A stretch of DNA of 64,000 nt from positions 62,001 to 126,000 of the forward strand of contig JAGCXQ010000049.1 of the NCBI GenBank assembly GCA_017961235.1. Reading direction: 5' to 3'. Below, one piece after another: positions 26,514 through 35,310 of the stretch (the first letter of the stretch is position 1; each line of letters opens with the position of its first letter). Below the pieces are notes generated by a model that was given only the letters and a program-made list of their open reading frames with translations, was not told the DNA's origin and did not search any database. Position numbers and translations under genes: made by a program. This DNA comes from Clostridiales bacterium (GTDB taxonomy: Bacteria; Bacillota; Clostridia; Saccharofermentanales; Saccharofermentanaceae).

Positions 26514-28127
26514 ATGAAAATCTCCAGTATCTATAGTAATGGTATGATTTTGCAGCGTGAATCAGAAAATCTGATTCGCGGTTCATTTGAAGAATCAGAG
26601 GTTCTTTCTTTTTTGTTTGACGGGCAGGAAATGACTGTCAATTATGATAAAGACAATCTTTTATGGAGTGTTTCCCTTCCTGAAATGCCTGCCGGCGGAC
26701 CTCATACGATATCCGTTTCCGTAAATGGAAACAAGGAAGAGATCACAGATATTCTATTTGGTGATGTCTATGTTCTTGGCGGACAGTCGAATATGGAACT
26801 TCCACTGATCTGGACAACGGATTTCCATTATGATGAGATCAGAAGTGCTGATTTTTCCGAGATCCGCCAGTTCGAAGTGCCGAAGATCCCGCTATTTGGG
26901 AAGAAAGAGAACATTCTCAACGGCGGATGCTGGGTAAATGCTGATCAGAAGCATATTGATAATTTCAGTGCGATTGGTTTTTACTTCGCGAAAGAAAAGT
27001 ATTTAAAAGATCATATTCCTGTCGGTCTTGTTCAGACAGCTGTTGGTGGTGCTCCTGTGGAAAGTCTTATGAGCGAAGAGAATTTACGAGAGTCCTTCAG
27101 CCGGATCAAGCCTGACTATATACATTCGGGCGAATGTAATAAAGATAAGAGCAAAGGCTGTCTCTGGTGCTATGAGGAAAAACTCGAAAAGTACAGTAAT
27201 ATGGACTACGTGCAATCTGTTGCGACAGAGGATCTTAAGCGTCAGGAAGCATGGCACAAAAATGTAGATGATCATGATCCCGGATTGTCTTCTGGCTGGA
27301 AAAATAAGTGGCCGGCTGGTCAATATGAATCATTTGTTATGCCTTCCACCTTTTATCAGACTGCGCATGAGTCATTTAAGGGAAGTGTATGGCTCCAAAA
27401 GACCGTGAATATTCCTTCGTCCTGGTGTGATCAGGAAGTCGAACTTCGTCTGGGAACATTAATGGATGGAGATACAACATATGTAAATGGCACGAATGTT
27501 GGAGGCTTTGGATTTAAATATCCACCGAGACGGTATTTCCTGGCGCCGGGAATTCTTCATGAAGGAGAAAACACGATCACTATCCGTCTGGTCGTTGATA
27601 CGAATATCGGCGGAGCAGTGAAGGAGTGTCCGTATTATCTGAAGTTAAAGGATCAGACGATCGATCTTTCCGGTACTTGGGATATGCGATTCGGATATAG
27701 TTCGGAGCCGTTGGAAGGACAGACATTCTTTATCTGGTCACCGACCGCACTTTTTAATTCCATGTTATATCCGATAGGTGGTCTTTCCTGTAAGGCGATC
27801 CTTTTCTATCAGGGAGAATCCAACTGTGAATATCCACAGTATTATGCTCCTTTACTGATCGATATGGTAAAAGAGTGGAGAACTCTCTTCGGGAAAAAAA
27901 CACCATTTTATATGGCAGAGGTCACATACTGGCTTGGAGATGGCCCGGTCTATGAAGAGGATCCGTTTGATGGAGTGCGTAAGGTCCAGCACGAGGTTGA
28001 ATCTCAGATACCTTCCTGTTATCTGATTCCGACCTATGATCTCGGGTTTTATAATGATCTGCATCCTCAGAATAAGAAGGAAGTCGCACTTAGATTTTTT
28101 GAAAAGTATATTGAAAATGAAAAATAA
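26514..28127 (+). CDS. SGNH-type O-acetylesterase (sialate/xylan acetylesterase-like), cytoplasmic
   Basis: A 538-residue hydrolase of the sialic acid 9-O-acetylesterase-like SGNH group. The nucleophile block is FGDVYVLGGQSNMELPL (Ser near residue 94). An inserted beta-sandwich carries VWLQKTVNIP and GDTTYVNGTNVGG, and the second catalytic half has FYQGESNC and a late YNDLHPQNK with Asp-x-x-His. In this locus its substrates are probably acetylated xylan or arabinoxylan fragments. No signal peptide is seen. Two ATGs compete; AGGAGG at 26501-26506 fits the ATG at 26514 and is too close to that at 26508. Confidence 0.85.
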   Translation: MKISSIYSNGMILQRESENLIRGSFEESEVLSFLFDGQEMTVNYDKDNLLWSVSLPEMPAGGPHTISVSVNGNKEEITDILFGDVYVLGGQSNMELPLIWTTDFHYDEIRSADFSEIRQFEVPKIPLFGKKENILNGGCWVNADQKHIDNFSAIGFYFAKEKYLKDHIPVGLVQTAVGGAPVESLMSEENLRESFSRIKPDYIHSGECNKDKSKGCLWCYEEKLEKYSNMDYVQSVATEDLKRQEAWHKNVDDHDPGLSSGWKNKWPAGQYESFVMPSTFYQTAHESFKGSVWLQKTVNIPSSWCDQEVELRLGTLMDGDTTYVNGTNVGGFGFKYPPRRYFLAPGILHEGENTITIRLVVDTNIGGAVKECPYYLKLKDQTIDLSGTWDMRFGYSSEPLEGQTFFIWSPTALFNSMLYPIGGLSCKAILFYQGESNCEYPQYYAPLLIDMVKEWRTLFGKKTPFYMAEVTYWLGDGPVYEEDPFDGVRKVQHEVESQIPSCYLIPTYDLGFYNDLHPQNKKEVALRFFEKYIENEK

Positions 28128-28133
28128 TAGAAG

Positions 28134-28164
28134 AGGACAGCGAATAAATCAGCTGTCCTTTTTT
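28134..28164 (+). terminator. Terminator of the sugar-uptake operon, overlapping the 3' end of the recombinase gene
   Basis: AGGACAGC pairs with GCTGTCCT around a 10-nt loop and is followed by TTTTTTATT. The minus-strand recombinase stop codon (28149-28151) lies in the loop. Confidence 0.85.
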
Positions 28165-29153
28165 ATTCCAGCCAAAGGGTTTTTCGATACCGCGTCATGC
28201 AGCGATTCTTCATCAACATGTGTGTAGATCTGAGTCGTTGCTACACTCTGATGTCCCAGGATCGCCTGAAGCGTTCTGATATCGACCTGACCGTATTTAT
28301 ACATCAATGTCGCACAAGTATGGCGAAGCTTATGTACCGAGTAGGATGAAGCATCGATACCGGATGCTGTGAACAAGCGCTTAATGATGTTTTGAATCAT
28401 CGGCGCACTGATCCTTGTTCCGCGGCTGCTGAGAAACAATGCTTCTTTATCTTTTTTCTTCATTTTGTCGCGCTCGGGATAATAATCATCCAGAGCACGT
28501 AAACATGCATCGTTGAGATATATCGTGCGTTCTTTATTGCCTTTACCGACAACACGAAGAGTATCATCGGAAATGTCGGAAAGATCGATATTCCGAAGCT
28601 CGGAAAGACGCATGCCGCAGTTAAGAAACAGCGTGACAATGCAGTAATCTCTGCTTGCAAATTCACTTTGAGAAGTTTCCGCTGCTTCGAGTAGATTTTT
28701 GCTCTGCTCAAGATTGAGATATTTCGGCAGTCTTTTTGCCCGACGGGGAGTTTCTAGGTCATACGAGGGATCATCTTTGACTATACGTTTCTTTTGGAAA
28801 AGATACTTAAAGAATGATTTGATGGTAGCAACTTTACGGGCTCTTGTAGCAGAAGATGCTTTTCGCTCGCGGGAAAGAAAGATCATAAAAGCGAAAAGAT
28901 CATCTGACGTGATACTGTTTAAGAATTTTTCGTCGATATCGTTGATCGGGATATCTTCAAAGGAAACATCCTCTGAGAGCTTGACCAGACCACGATCCAT
29001 CTTAAGAAACCGGAATAGAAGAATCAGATCATATTTGTATTCTTTTATTGTAAGAGGAGATTTTTCCTGAACCGCCTGCATATATCGCAAATACTGCTCC
29101 AGTATTGGAAATGTAGCATTTTCACCGGAAGATTTACCTTTGGGACGACTCAT
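28149..29153 (-). CDS. Tyrosine recombinase, XerC/XerD family
   Basis: A 334-residue phage-integrase-fold recombinase. The SAM-like N-terminal domain (about 15-125) has YMQAVQEKSPLTIKEYKYDL. The catalytic domain has R in NCGMRLSELRN, K in VGKGNKERT, H-x-x-R in VHKLRHTCATLM, H in LGHQSVATTQ and the nucleophile Tyr in IYTHV. AGGAG lies 6 nt before the ATG. The full catalytic set is present. With no phage genes, inverted repeats or att duplication around it, a chromosomal XerC/D role in dimer resolution is more likely than a mobile integrase; which Xer it is cannot be told. Confidence 0.9.
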   Translation of the reverse strand: MSRPKGKSSGENATFPILEQYLRYMQAVQEKSPLTIKEYKYDLILLFRFLKMDRGLVKLSEDVSFEDIPINDIDEKFLNSITSDDLFAFMIFLSRERKASSATRARKVATIKSFFKYLFQKKRIVKDDPSYDLETPRRAKRLPKYLNLEQSKNLLEAAETSQSEFASRDYCIVTLFLNCGMRLSELRNIDLSDISDDTLRVVGKGNKERTIYLNDACLRALDDYYPERDKMKKKDKEALFLSSRGTRISAPMIQNIIKRLFTASGIDASSYSVHKLRHTCATLMYKYGQVDIRTLQAILGHQSVATTQIYTHVDEESLHDAVSKNPLAGIKKDS

Positions 29154-29220
29154 AACAACTCCTGATTAAGCAAAACTTATATTCTTAGATTAATAGTATC
29201 ATAAATAACGAAAAAATGAC

Positions 29221-29249
29221 TTGCTTTCCGATTTCTGTTGCGCTATAAT
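29221..29249 (+). promoter_or_regulatory. Promoter of asd
   Basis: TTGCTT at 29221-29226 and TATAAT at 29244-29249 with a 17-nt spacer, 56 nt before the asd ATG. Confidence 0.8.
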
Positions 29250-29304
29250 ACACCCATCAAAGACAAATGTCCACGACACGCGGACAATGAAAGAGGAAAA
29301 TAAA

Positions 29305-30390
29305 ATGGCTAAGTTAAGAGTTGGCGTAATTGGCGCAACAGGTTATGTGGGACAGAGATTTATCTCTCTGCTGGATGATCATCCGTGGTTTGAGTGTGTG
29401 GCAGTAGTTGCTTCTCCTCGTTCTGCCGGTAAGCCTTATGCTGAAGCAGTAGAGGGCAGATGGAAGATCGACTGTGAGATGCCTGCTTACGTGAAGGATA
29501 TGATCGTTGAGAGTACTGAGGATATTGAAAAGGTCTGCCAAAAGGTTGATTTTGTCTTCTGCGCTGTTGATATGAAGAAAGAGGAGATCCGTGCTCTTGA
29601 GGAAAAGATCGCGAAGCTCGAGACTCCTGTTGTATCTAATAACTCCGCTCATAGATGGACTCCGGATGTTCCGATGATGGTCCCTGAGATCAATTCCGAT
29701 CATGCAGCTATTATCGAGAAGCAGCGCGAAAGACTTGGAACCAAGCGCGGTTTCATCGCTGTTAAGCCTAACTGCTCGATCCAGAGCTATGTTCCGGCGC
29801 TGACACCGCTTCTCGGATTCGGTATTAAGTACATCAATGTTTGTACTTATCAGGCTATCTCCGGTGCCGGTAAGACTTTTAAGGACTGGCCGGAAATGGT
29901 TGGTAATATGATTCCTTATATCGGCGGAGAAGAAGAGAAGAGTGAACAGGAGCCGCTGAAGGTCTGGGGCCATATCGAAGGCAATGAGATCGTGAAGGCG
30001 GAAGCACCGGTCATCTCTGCACAGTGTTATCGTGTCGCTGTTCAGGAAGGTCATACTGCTGCAGTTTCCGTTAAGTTTGATAAGAAACCGACAAAGGAAG
30101 AGATGCTCGAAGCTTGGAAGAACTATAAGGGAGCCCCACAGGAACTTGAGCTTCCTCATGCGCCGAAGCAGTTCCTGCAGTATATCGATGAAGACAATCG
30201 TCCGCAGCCTGCTCTGGACGCTAAGTTTGAAGGTGGTATGGGCGTATCGATCGGCCGTCTTAGAGAAGATCCGATCTTCGACTATAAGTTTACCTGCCTT
30301 TCTCACAATACTCTTCGTGGAGCTGCCGGCGGGGCAATGCTTACTGCAGAACTTCTGTATAAGAAGGGTTATCTGACAGCAAAAGATTAA
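29305..30390 (+). CDS. asd: Aspartate-semialdehyde dehydrogenase
   Basis: It reduces L-aspartyl 4-phosphate to aspartate semialdehyde with NADPH, the branch point to lysine/diaminopimelate, threonine and methionine. Evidence: nucleotide motif VGVIGATGYVGQRF, SNNSAHRW, the catalytic Cys in AVKPNCSIQSY, QAISGAGK, and the catalytic His in RVAVQEGHTAA. At 361 residues with this motif set it belongs to the archaeal/fungal-like branch rather than the E. coli type. A longer frame opens at 29221 inside the promoter; AGAGGAAAA just before ATG 29305 marks the true start. Confidence 0.95.
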   Translation: MAKLRVGVIGATGYVGQRFISLLDDHPWFECVAVVASPRSAGKPYAEAVEGRWKIDCEMPAYVKDMIVESTEDIEKVCQKVDFVFCAVDMKKEEIRALEEKIAKLETPVVSNNSAHRWTPDVPMMVPEINSDHAAIIEKQRERLGTKRGFIAVKPNCSIQSYVPALTPLLGFGIKYINVCTYQAISGAGKTFKDWPEMVGNMIPYIGGEEEKSEQEPLKVWGHIEGNEIVKAEAPVISAQCYRVAVQEGHTAAVSVKFDKKPTKEEMLEAWKNYKGAPQELELPHAPKQFLQYIDEDNRPQPALDAKFEGGMGVSIGRLREDPIFDYKFTCLSHNTLRGAAGGAMLTAELLYKKGYLTAKD

Positions 30391-30395
30391 TGATA

Positions 30396-30482
30396 ATGAA
30401 TCCGGCATTCTGATCTCATCTGTAAAGATGAACTTCTTACAGTTCGATCAAGTGCAGATGAATCGTATGTCGGGTTCATTTT
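30396..30482 (+). terminator. Structured 3' element / terminator of asd
   Basis: An outer stem (30396-30407 with 30468-30479, 12 bp including G-T pairs) is followed by TTTT. Inside, two mutually exclusive stems are possible: 30416-30422 with 30455-30461, and 30420-30425 with 30437-30442. It most simply acts as a branched terminator. Confidence 0.55.
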
Positions 30483-30522
30483 CTATATCTGGTTTTCGGG
30501 AAAATGATTTTTTGAAAAGGTG

Positions 30523-30551
30523 TTGACGAAACCAGCTATTATCGTTATAAT
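30523..30551 (+). promoter_or_regulatory. Promoter of the tRNA-Ile2/tRNA-Tyr unit
   Basis: TTGACG at 30523-30528 and a perfect TATAAT at 30546-30551, spacer 17 nt, 41 nt before the first tRNA. Confidence 0.9.
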
Positions 30552-30592
30552 CTTTCTTGCGCTTTGAGAAATGGGTACAAACTCAAACAAGC

Positions 30593-30669
30593 GGGCCTTT
30601 AGCTCAGTTGGTTAGAGCAACCGGCTCATAACCGGTCGGTCTTGGGTTCGAGTCCCTGAAGGCCCACCA
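30593..30669 (+). tRNA. tRNA with CAT anticodon, probably tRNA-Ile2 (lysidine type)
   Basis: A 77-nt tRNA with encoded CCA. Acceptor GGGCCTT pairs with AAGGCCC and the anticodon loop is CTCATAA (CAT). The acceptor and the CCGGCTCATAACCGG anticodon arm resemble bacterial tRNA-Ile2 (read as AUA after lysidine modification by TilS) more than elongator tRNA-Met. The identity is inferred from resemblance. Confidence 0.85.
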
Positions 30670-30702
30670 CTTTGAAGCCAATACATAATATATATATTTC
30701 GA

Positions 30703-30787
30703 GGGAGAATTCCCGAGCGGCCAAAGGGGGCAGACTGTAAATCTGTTGTCACCGACTTCGGTGGTTCGAATCCACCTTCTCCCACCA
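30703..30787 (+). tRNA. tRNA-Tyr (anticodon GTA)
   Basis: An 85-nt class II tRNA with CCA. Acceptor GGGAGAA pairs with TTCTCCC, the anticodon loop is CTGTAAA (GTA), and the T-loop is GTTCGAATC. It is co-transcribed with the preceding tRNA. Confidence 0.95.
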
Positions 30788-30816
30788 AGACAGACCTTGT
30801 GTCTGTCTTTTTTTTT
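30788..30816 (+). terminator. Terminator of the tRNA unit
   Basis: AGACAGAC pairs with GTCTGTCT around a 5-nt loop, followed by about ten T. Confidence 0.93.
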
Positions 30817-30826
30817 GTTTGTTTAG

Positions 30827-30832
30827 TATAAT
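30827..30832 (+). promoter_or_regulatory. -10 box of the second binding-protein gene
   Basis: A perfect TATAAT 31 nt before the ATG. The -35 position (TGTCTT, 30804-30809) falls inside the tRNA terminator and is weak. Confidence 0.45.
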
Positions 30833-30862
30833 TTGATTATCTTATTTGTGGGGATAAGCAAA

Positions 30863-32668
30863 ATGAAGAGCTCAGTTTCAAGAATTGTTTCTTTTCTAGT
30901 AGTTTTTTCTTTGTTGACGGGATGTGCGGTGAAAGTTGAGCATGTTTCTAAGGCGAAGTTCTCAAAAAGAGAAACCTCTAGTAAAGTTACTGAAAGCGAA
31001 ACGTACTTTACGGATTATACTGATCACACGACAACAGCAGCAGCTTATGATTTTTCTTCATCAACAGATACAGATAAACCGGCATATACAGATAAGATTT
31101 CCGATTATACTTTCCTGGCTTTCATGGCTAACAGGGAAATCAATGACGGAAACGATATTCAGGAAGAAATTGCAATGCGCACGGGAGTTCGCATTAAAGA
31201 GACATGGAATGTTAACCAGGATGCATCTGAGGTTGTTGGTACCATGATTGCTTCCGGCGATCTTCCGGATTTTATCGATGGGGGTAACGGATGTAAGATG
31301 CTCGCAGAGAATGATTGCCTCGTAGCTTGGGACGATTATCTCAAAGATCCTGCTTATGCGAACCTTAAGGAAATGTATTCAGACAAGCAGTGGGAACTCT
31401 TTCGGCAAGCGGATGGTCACATCTACTGGGCGAATGTTTTCAGTAGTACATATGGCGAGCCGACCACAAGAACTCACAACGATGAAGCCTTCTGGGTACA
31501 GGTTCGTGTTCTTGAGGACGCTAACTATCCGGTAATCGAGACTCTCGACGATTATTTCGCACTTCTCGATAATTATGCTAAGAAATACCCGAGAAATGAT
31601 GATGGTACTAAAGTAATTCCTTATACAGCGCTTTGCGAAGGATGGAGATATTTCTGTATTGAGAATGCTCCTCAGTACCTTGATGGTTATCCGAATGATG
31701 GCTCTGTTATTGTGAATATTGATGATCCGAGTCATCCGAAGATCATTGATTATAACACGACTCCGACGGCAAAAATGTATTTTAAGAAATTGAATGAAGC
31801 TTATCACGCAGGCATCATGGATCCTGAGTTTGTGAATATGGATTATGATACATATATTGCAAAACTTGCTTCTGGAGCTGTTCTTGGTATGTGTGACCAG
31901 AACTGGGACTTCGCTCAGATCAATAACGCCTTCATCGAGAAGGGCTTCGATAAGAAGGGTTACAACTATGTGCCTCTCGGACTCGTTGCTCAGAAGGGTC
32001 AGACAAAGAATCAGTGGCACTCTTACGCTGACGTTCCGAACGTTTCTTCCGGTATTGCTGTAACGACCAAGTGTGATGATCCGGATAAGGCATTTAATTT
32101 TCTGAATGCTTGCCTTGATCAGGATATCCACGATCTCCGTTTCTGGGGTATCGAAGGTATAGACTATCTCATAGATGATAACGGTCTATACTACAGGACT
32201 GAAGAAATGAGACAGAAATGGCAGTCCAATGATTACCAATATAATCACGTCTGCACATACTCCTACTTCCCTCAGTGGAGCGGTACTTCCCATGATGGTA
32301 AGAATGCTATGAAGCCTGGGGATCAGGAGTCCGAGTTCTTCGCTACTCTCTCTGATCCGATTAGAAGGGCATTTGATGCTTATGGATACACATCTTACGG
32401 TGACTTCCTTAGATCTGAACATATTAAAGAGCATGGTATTTGGTATCCGATGTATACTTACTCAAATCAGATGGATACAACTACCAATTATGGGTTAGCT
32501 TGGGCAAAAATGGGCGACTGCAAGCACGAATGGCTCCCTAAACTTGTTCTTTCAGGCAATTTTGAAGCGGAATGGGCAAATTATATGAATGCATATGCCG
32601 AATGCAGGCCGCAAGATTTCCTTGATGAAATGCAAAGGGAATTGGATCGGCGAAATCGTCTCGGATAA
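30863..32668 (+). CDS. Orphan paralogue of the sugar-binding lipoprotein
   Basis: A 601-residue lipoprotein with its own signal peptide (lipobox SLLTGC, Cys near residue 21) and a linker unlike that of its paralogue. From about residue 75 onward it is very close to the binding protein at 21284-23074 (shared FIDGGNGCKMLAEND, MCDQNWDFAQINN and many more). DNA is identical over 77 nt (31283-31359 against 21686-21762), while other stretches differ mostly at third positions. There are no permease genes beside it, so it probably delivers a related ligand to the same permeases or senses it. A TTG is in frame upstream; GTGGGG supports ATG 30863. Intact, not a pseudogene. galE follows after 24 nt. Confidence 0.92.
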   Translation: MKSSVSRIVSFLVVFSLLTGCAVKVEHVSKAKFSKRETSSKVTESETYFTDYTDHTTTAAAYDFSSSTDTDKPAYTDKISDYTFLAFMANREINDGNDIQEEIAMRTGVRIKETWNVNQDASEVVGTMIASGDLPDFIDGGNGCKMLAENDCLVAWDDYLKDPAYANLKEMYSDKQWELFRQADGHIYWANVFSSTYGEPTTRTHNDEAFWVQVRVLEDANYPVIETLDDYFALLDNYAKKYPRNDDGTKVIPYTALCEGWRYFCIENAPQYLDGYPNDGSVIVNIDDPSHPKIIDYNTTPTAKMYFKKLNEAYHAGIMDPEFVNMDYDTYIAKLASGAVLGMCDQNWDFAQINNAFIEKGFDKKGYNYVPLGLVAQKGQTKNQWHSYADVPNVSSGIAVTTKCDDPDKAFNFLNACLDQDIHDLRFWGIEGIDYLIDDNGLYYRTEEMRQKWQSNDYQYNHVCTYSYFPQWSGTSHDGKNAMKPGDQESEFFATLSDPIRRAFDAYGYTSYGDFLRSEHIKEHGIWYPMYTYSNQMDTTTNYGLAWAKMGDCKHEWLPKLVLSGNFEAEWANYMNAYAECRPQDFLDEMQRELDRRNRLG

Positions 32669-32692
32669 TATATATTTTAAAAGGAGAAAAAT

Positions 32693-33694
32693 ATGAAAAT
32701 TCTTGTTACAGGTGGTACGGGCTATATTGGTTCACATACATGTGTTGAACTCATCAATGCCGGTCATGATGTTGTCATTTTCGATAATCTTTCCAACTCT
32801 ACGGAAGCATCTCTTGACCGCATCTATGACATAACCGGAAAGCGTCCGCTGTTCTATAAAGCGGATATGAGAGATCTTGATTCTATGCGTCCGATCTTTC
32901 AGGAAAATAGAATCGAGGCTGTTATTCACTTTGCCGGTTTAAAAGCTGTTGGCGAAAGTGTGTCAAAACCTTGGGAATACTATTACAACAATGTTGTAGG
33001 TTCTTTGAATCTGCTGTCTGTTATGAAGGAGTTTGATGTAAAGAAACTCGTCTTTTCTTCCTCTGCAACGGTTTATGGCGATCCGGTTATTATCCCGATT
33101 ACTGAAGAGTGCCCGCTTGGCACTACGACCAATCCATATGGCGAGACGAAAAAGATGCTGGAAAGGATCTTCACGGATTTCCAGAAAGCAAATCCGGACT
33201 GGCATGTAATGCTTCTTCGTTATTTCAATCCGATCGGTGCTCATGAGAGCGGTCTGCTCGGTGAAGAACCCAATGGTATCCCGAACAATCTGATGCCGTA
33301 TATCATGCAGGTCGTGGTGGGAAAACTTCCGTATCTGCGTGTGTTTGGAAATGACTACAAAACGCATGACGGTACTGGTGTTCGTGATTATATTCATGTT
33401 GTTGATCTTGCAAAAGGCCATGTAGCTGTAATGAAGAAATTTGAGGATGCTCCAGGCGTATATATTTATAACCTCGGCACCGGTATCGGATATAGTGTAC
33501 TGGATATAGTTAATGCCTTTGGAAAAGCAAATGGAATCGAGATTCCTTATCAGATCGTGGAACGTCGTCCGGGTGATATCGATGCATGTTATTCAGATCC
33601 ATCGAAGGCGGAAAAAGAACTCGGATGGAAAGCACAGTATGATCTTGAGAAGATGTGCAAAGACTCGTATAACTTTGCGAAAAAAGCACTGTAA
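32693..33694 (+). CDS. galE: UDP-glucose 4-epimerase
   Basis: A 333-residue extended SDR that interconverts UDP-glucose and UDP-galactose with bound NAD. Evidence: [19 protein letters not shown] at the start, the Ser of [11 protein letters not shown], the catalytic YxxxK in [11 protein letters not shown], and the [12 protein letters not shown] segment. A good AAAAGGAG site is present. It may supply UDP-galactose or UDP-GalNAc to the polysaccharide locus that begins 300 nt downstream, and may be co-transcribed with the binding-protein gene. Confidence 0.96.
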   Translation: MKILVTGGTGYIGSHTCVELINAGHDVVIFDNLSNSTEASLDRIYDITGKRPLFYKADMRDLDSMRPIFQENRIEAVIHFAGLKAVGESVSKPWEYYYNNVVGSLNLLSVMKEFDVKKLVFSSSATVYGDPVIIPITEECPLGTTTNPYGETKKMLERIFTDFQKANPDWHVMLLRYFNPIGAHESGLLGEEPNGIPNNLMPYIMQVVVGKLPYLRVFGNDYKTHDGTGVRDYIHVVDLAKGHVAVMKKFEDAPGVYIYNLGTGIGYSVLDIVNAFGKANGIEIPYQIVERRPGDIDACYSDPSKAEKELGWKAQYDLEKMCKDSYNFAKKAL

Positions 33695-33733
33695 TTACGA
33701 CTTTCTTCGCCTCTTAGACACTTTGTTTCTTGT

Positions 33734-33762
33734 TTGACACGATATTTTCGTTATGCTAATAT
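33734..33762 (+). promoter_or_regulatory. Promoter of tRNA-Leu(CAA)
   Basis: Perfect TTGACA at 33734-33739 and TAATAT at 33757-33762, spacer 17 nt, 15 nt before the tRNA. Confidence 0.85.
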
Positions 33763-33777
33763 ATTTCCGTCATTTGC

Positions 33778-33862
33778 GGGGTTGTGGCGGAATGGCAGAC
33801 GCAGCAGACTCAAAATCTGCCGACCTTAAATCGTATGGGTTCAAGTCCCATCAGCCCCACCA
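33778..33862 (+). tRNA. tRNA-Leu (anticodon CAA)
   Basis: An 85-nt class II tRNA with CCA. Acceptor GGGGTTG pairs with CAGCCCC (one G-T pair), the anticodon loop is CTCAAAA (CAA), and the T-loop is GTTCAAGTC. Confidence 0.95.
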
Positions 33863-33882
33863 TATTTGTTAATGTGCAATAG

Positions 33883-33908
33883 AATCACCCTTTTTAGGGT
33901 GATTTTAT
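33883..33908 (+). terminator. Terminator of tRNA-Leu(CAA)
   Basis: AATCACCC pairs with GGGTGATT around a 6-nt loop, then TTATT. It separates the tRNA from the polysaccharide locus. Confidence 0.8.
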
Positions 33909-33946
33909 TGTATTTAAAAGAAATACACAGTTTAAAGCATGATGTG

Positions 33947-33952
33947 TATAAT
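33947..33952 (+). promoter_or_regulatory. -10 box of the polysaccharide operon
   Basis: TATAAT 38 nt before the first gene. The -35 position (TACACA, 33924-33929) is poor, so an activator may be needed. No other promoter is obvious in the 80 nt after the tRNA terminator. Confidence 0.4.
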
Positions 33953-33990
33953 AAAGTAAAATACTATGTTTACGAACAGTTGGGTTATTT

Positions 33991-35310
33991 ATGGAAAAGA
34001 GATTTATTAAGTTCAGTCCGCCGGATATCAGTGAGTCAGAGATCAATGAAGTATGTGAAGCTCTGCGCTCCGGATGGATCACAACCGGACCTCGAACCAA
34101 GTTGTTAGAGAGAAGATTGGCAGCTTATATCGAGACCGGCCGAGTGGATATTGATACAGAATCCGATCCTTCCAGATGGTCGAACCGCGTTGCCTGCCTG
34201 AATTCTGCAACTGCAGCTGAGGAACTGAATCTTCGCATCCTCGGAGTTTCTGAAGGGGATGAGGTTCTTGTTCCTGCTTATACATATTCAGCGTCAGCTT
34301 CTGCGGCTATCCATTGTGGCGCAACTGTCAAGTTTGTGGATATTCAGAAGGATGGCGAGCCATCTACCCATATGCCTGAAATGGATTATGGTAAATTGGC
34401 CGATGCGATCACGGAGAAAACGAAAGCAGTTGTTTGCGTCGATCTGGCCGGCATCGTCTGTGATTATGAAAAAGTATTCAGCATAGTTGAGTCTAAGAAA
34501 TCATTGTTTCACCCGATGGAGAGCGATGGATCTCCATTATCTGAGTTTTCTTCCCGGATTCAGCATGCTCTGGGCCGTGTTGCTGTTGTATCAGATTGTG
34601 CGCACGGACTTGGTGGAAGCAGATCTTTTCATGGAAAAGTGACATATTGCGGTGCACTGGCTGATTTTACCGGATTTAGTTTTCATGCGGTGAAGAACTT
34701 CACCACCGCAGAAGGCGGAGCCTCTTCCTGGAAGAGCATACCGGGCATTGATGATGCGGAGATCTATAAGTTCTTCCAGCTTCTGAGCCTGCACGGCCAG
34801 AATAAGGATGCCCTCGCAAAGACGAAAGTCGGTGCTTGGGAATACGACATTATCGGGCCATGGTATAAGTGTAATATGACCGATATTATGGCTGCGATCG
34901 GTTTGCGACAGCTTGACCGTTACCCGGGACTTCTTGCGAAAAGAGAAGAGATCATCCGAAAGTATGATGCTGTATGTGATGAACTTGGTATATCACATCT
35001 GAATCATCATGTTCCGGGTATTGACAGCAGCAACCATCTTTATCTGATGCGTATTCCCGGAATCGATGAGGAAAAAAGAAATAAGATCATCACAGATCTT
35101 GCTGAACTTGGTGTTACAACTAATGTTCATTACAAGCCGCTTCCGATGATGACGGCATATCGTGAGCTTGGTGCGGATATAGACGATTTCCCGAATTCGT
35201 TCGACTATTATAGAAACCTGATCACGCTTCCTTTGCATACTTTACTTAGCGATGAGGATGTGGAATATATCTGTTCTTCCTTGAGAACTGTTATGAGGGA
35301 AAATATCTGA
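33991..35310 (+). CDS. DegT/DnrJ/EryC1/StrS-family sugar aminotransferase
   Basis: A 439-residue PLP enzyme that would aminate a nucleotide keto-sugar. The Gly-x-Trp start FSPPDISESEINEVCEALRSGW is typical, CLNSATAAEELNLRILGV follows, and the PLP Lys is in FSFHAVKNFTTAEGG, with VVSDCAHGLGG before it. It is about 60 residues longer than usual because of insertions near residues 48-65 and 165-190. It is adjacent to a PglC-like transferase, so a 4-amino-sugar for the first residue of the repeat unit is plausible. The ribosome-binding site is weak. It abuts the next gene by 1 nt. Confidence 0.88.
   Translation: MEKRFIKFSPPDISESEINEVCEALRSGWITTGPRTKLLERRLAAYIETGRVDIDTESDPSRWSNRVACLNSATAAEELNLRILGVSEGDEVLVPAYTYSASASAAIHCGATVKFVDIQKDGEPSTHMPEMDYGKLADAITEKTKAVVCVDLAGIVCDYEKVFSIVESKKSLFHPMESDGSPLSEFSSRIQHALGRVAVVSDCAHGLGGSRSFHGKVTYCGALADFTGFSFHAVKNFTTAEGGASSWKSIPGIDDAEIYKFFQLLSLHGQNKDALAKTKVGAWEYDIIGPWYKCNMTDIMAAIGLRQLDRYPGLLAKREEIIRKYDAVCDELGISHLNHHVPGIDSSNHLYLMRIPGIDEEKRNKIITDLAELGVTTNVHYKPLPMMTAYRELGADIDDFPNSFDYYRNLITLPLHTLLSDEDVEYICSSLRTVMRENI

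Noticed and set aside
29154..29304. A lysine riboswitch or T-box ahead of asd.
   Set aside because: Only about 50 nt separate the promoter from the ATG, too short for either element.
28149..30787. Tyrosine recombinase close to two tRNA genes, suggesting an integrated element.
   Set aside because: The recombinase gene is not adjacent to a tRNA end, no second copy of a tRNA 3' end is seen nearby, and asd and ordinary metabolic genes lie between. A chromosomal XerC/D is simpler.
30863..32668. The duplicated binding-protein gene as a pseudogene.
   Set aside because: It is full-length, has its own -10 box, ribosome-binding site and lipobox, and its differences from the paralogue are mostly silent or conservative.
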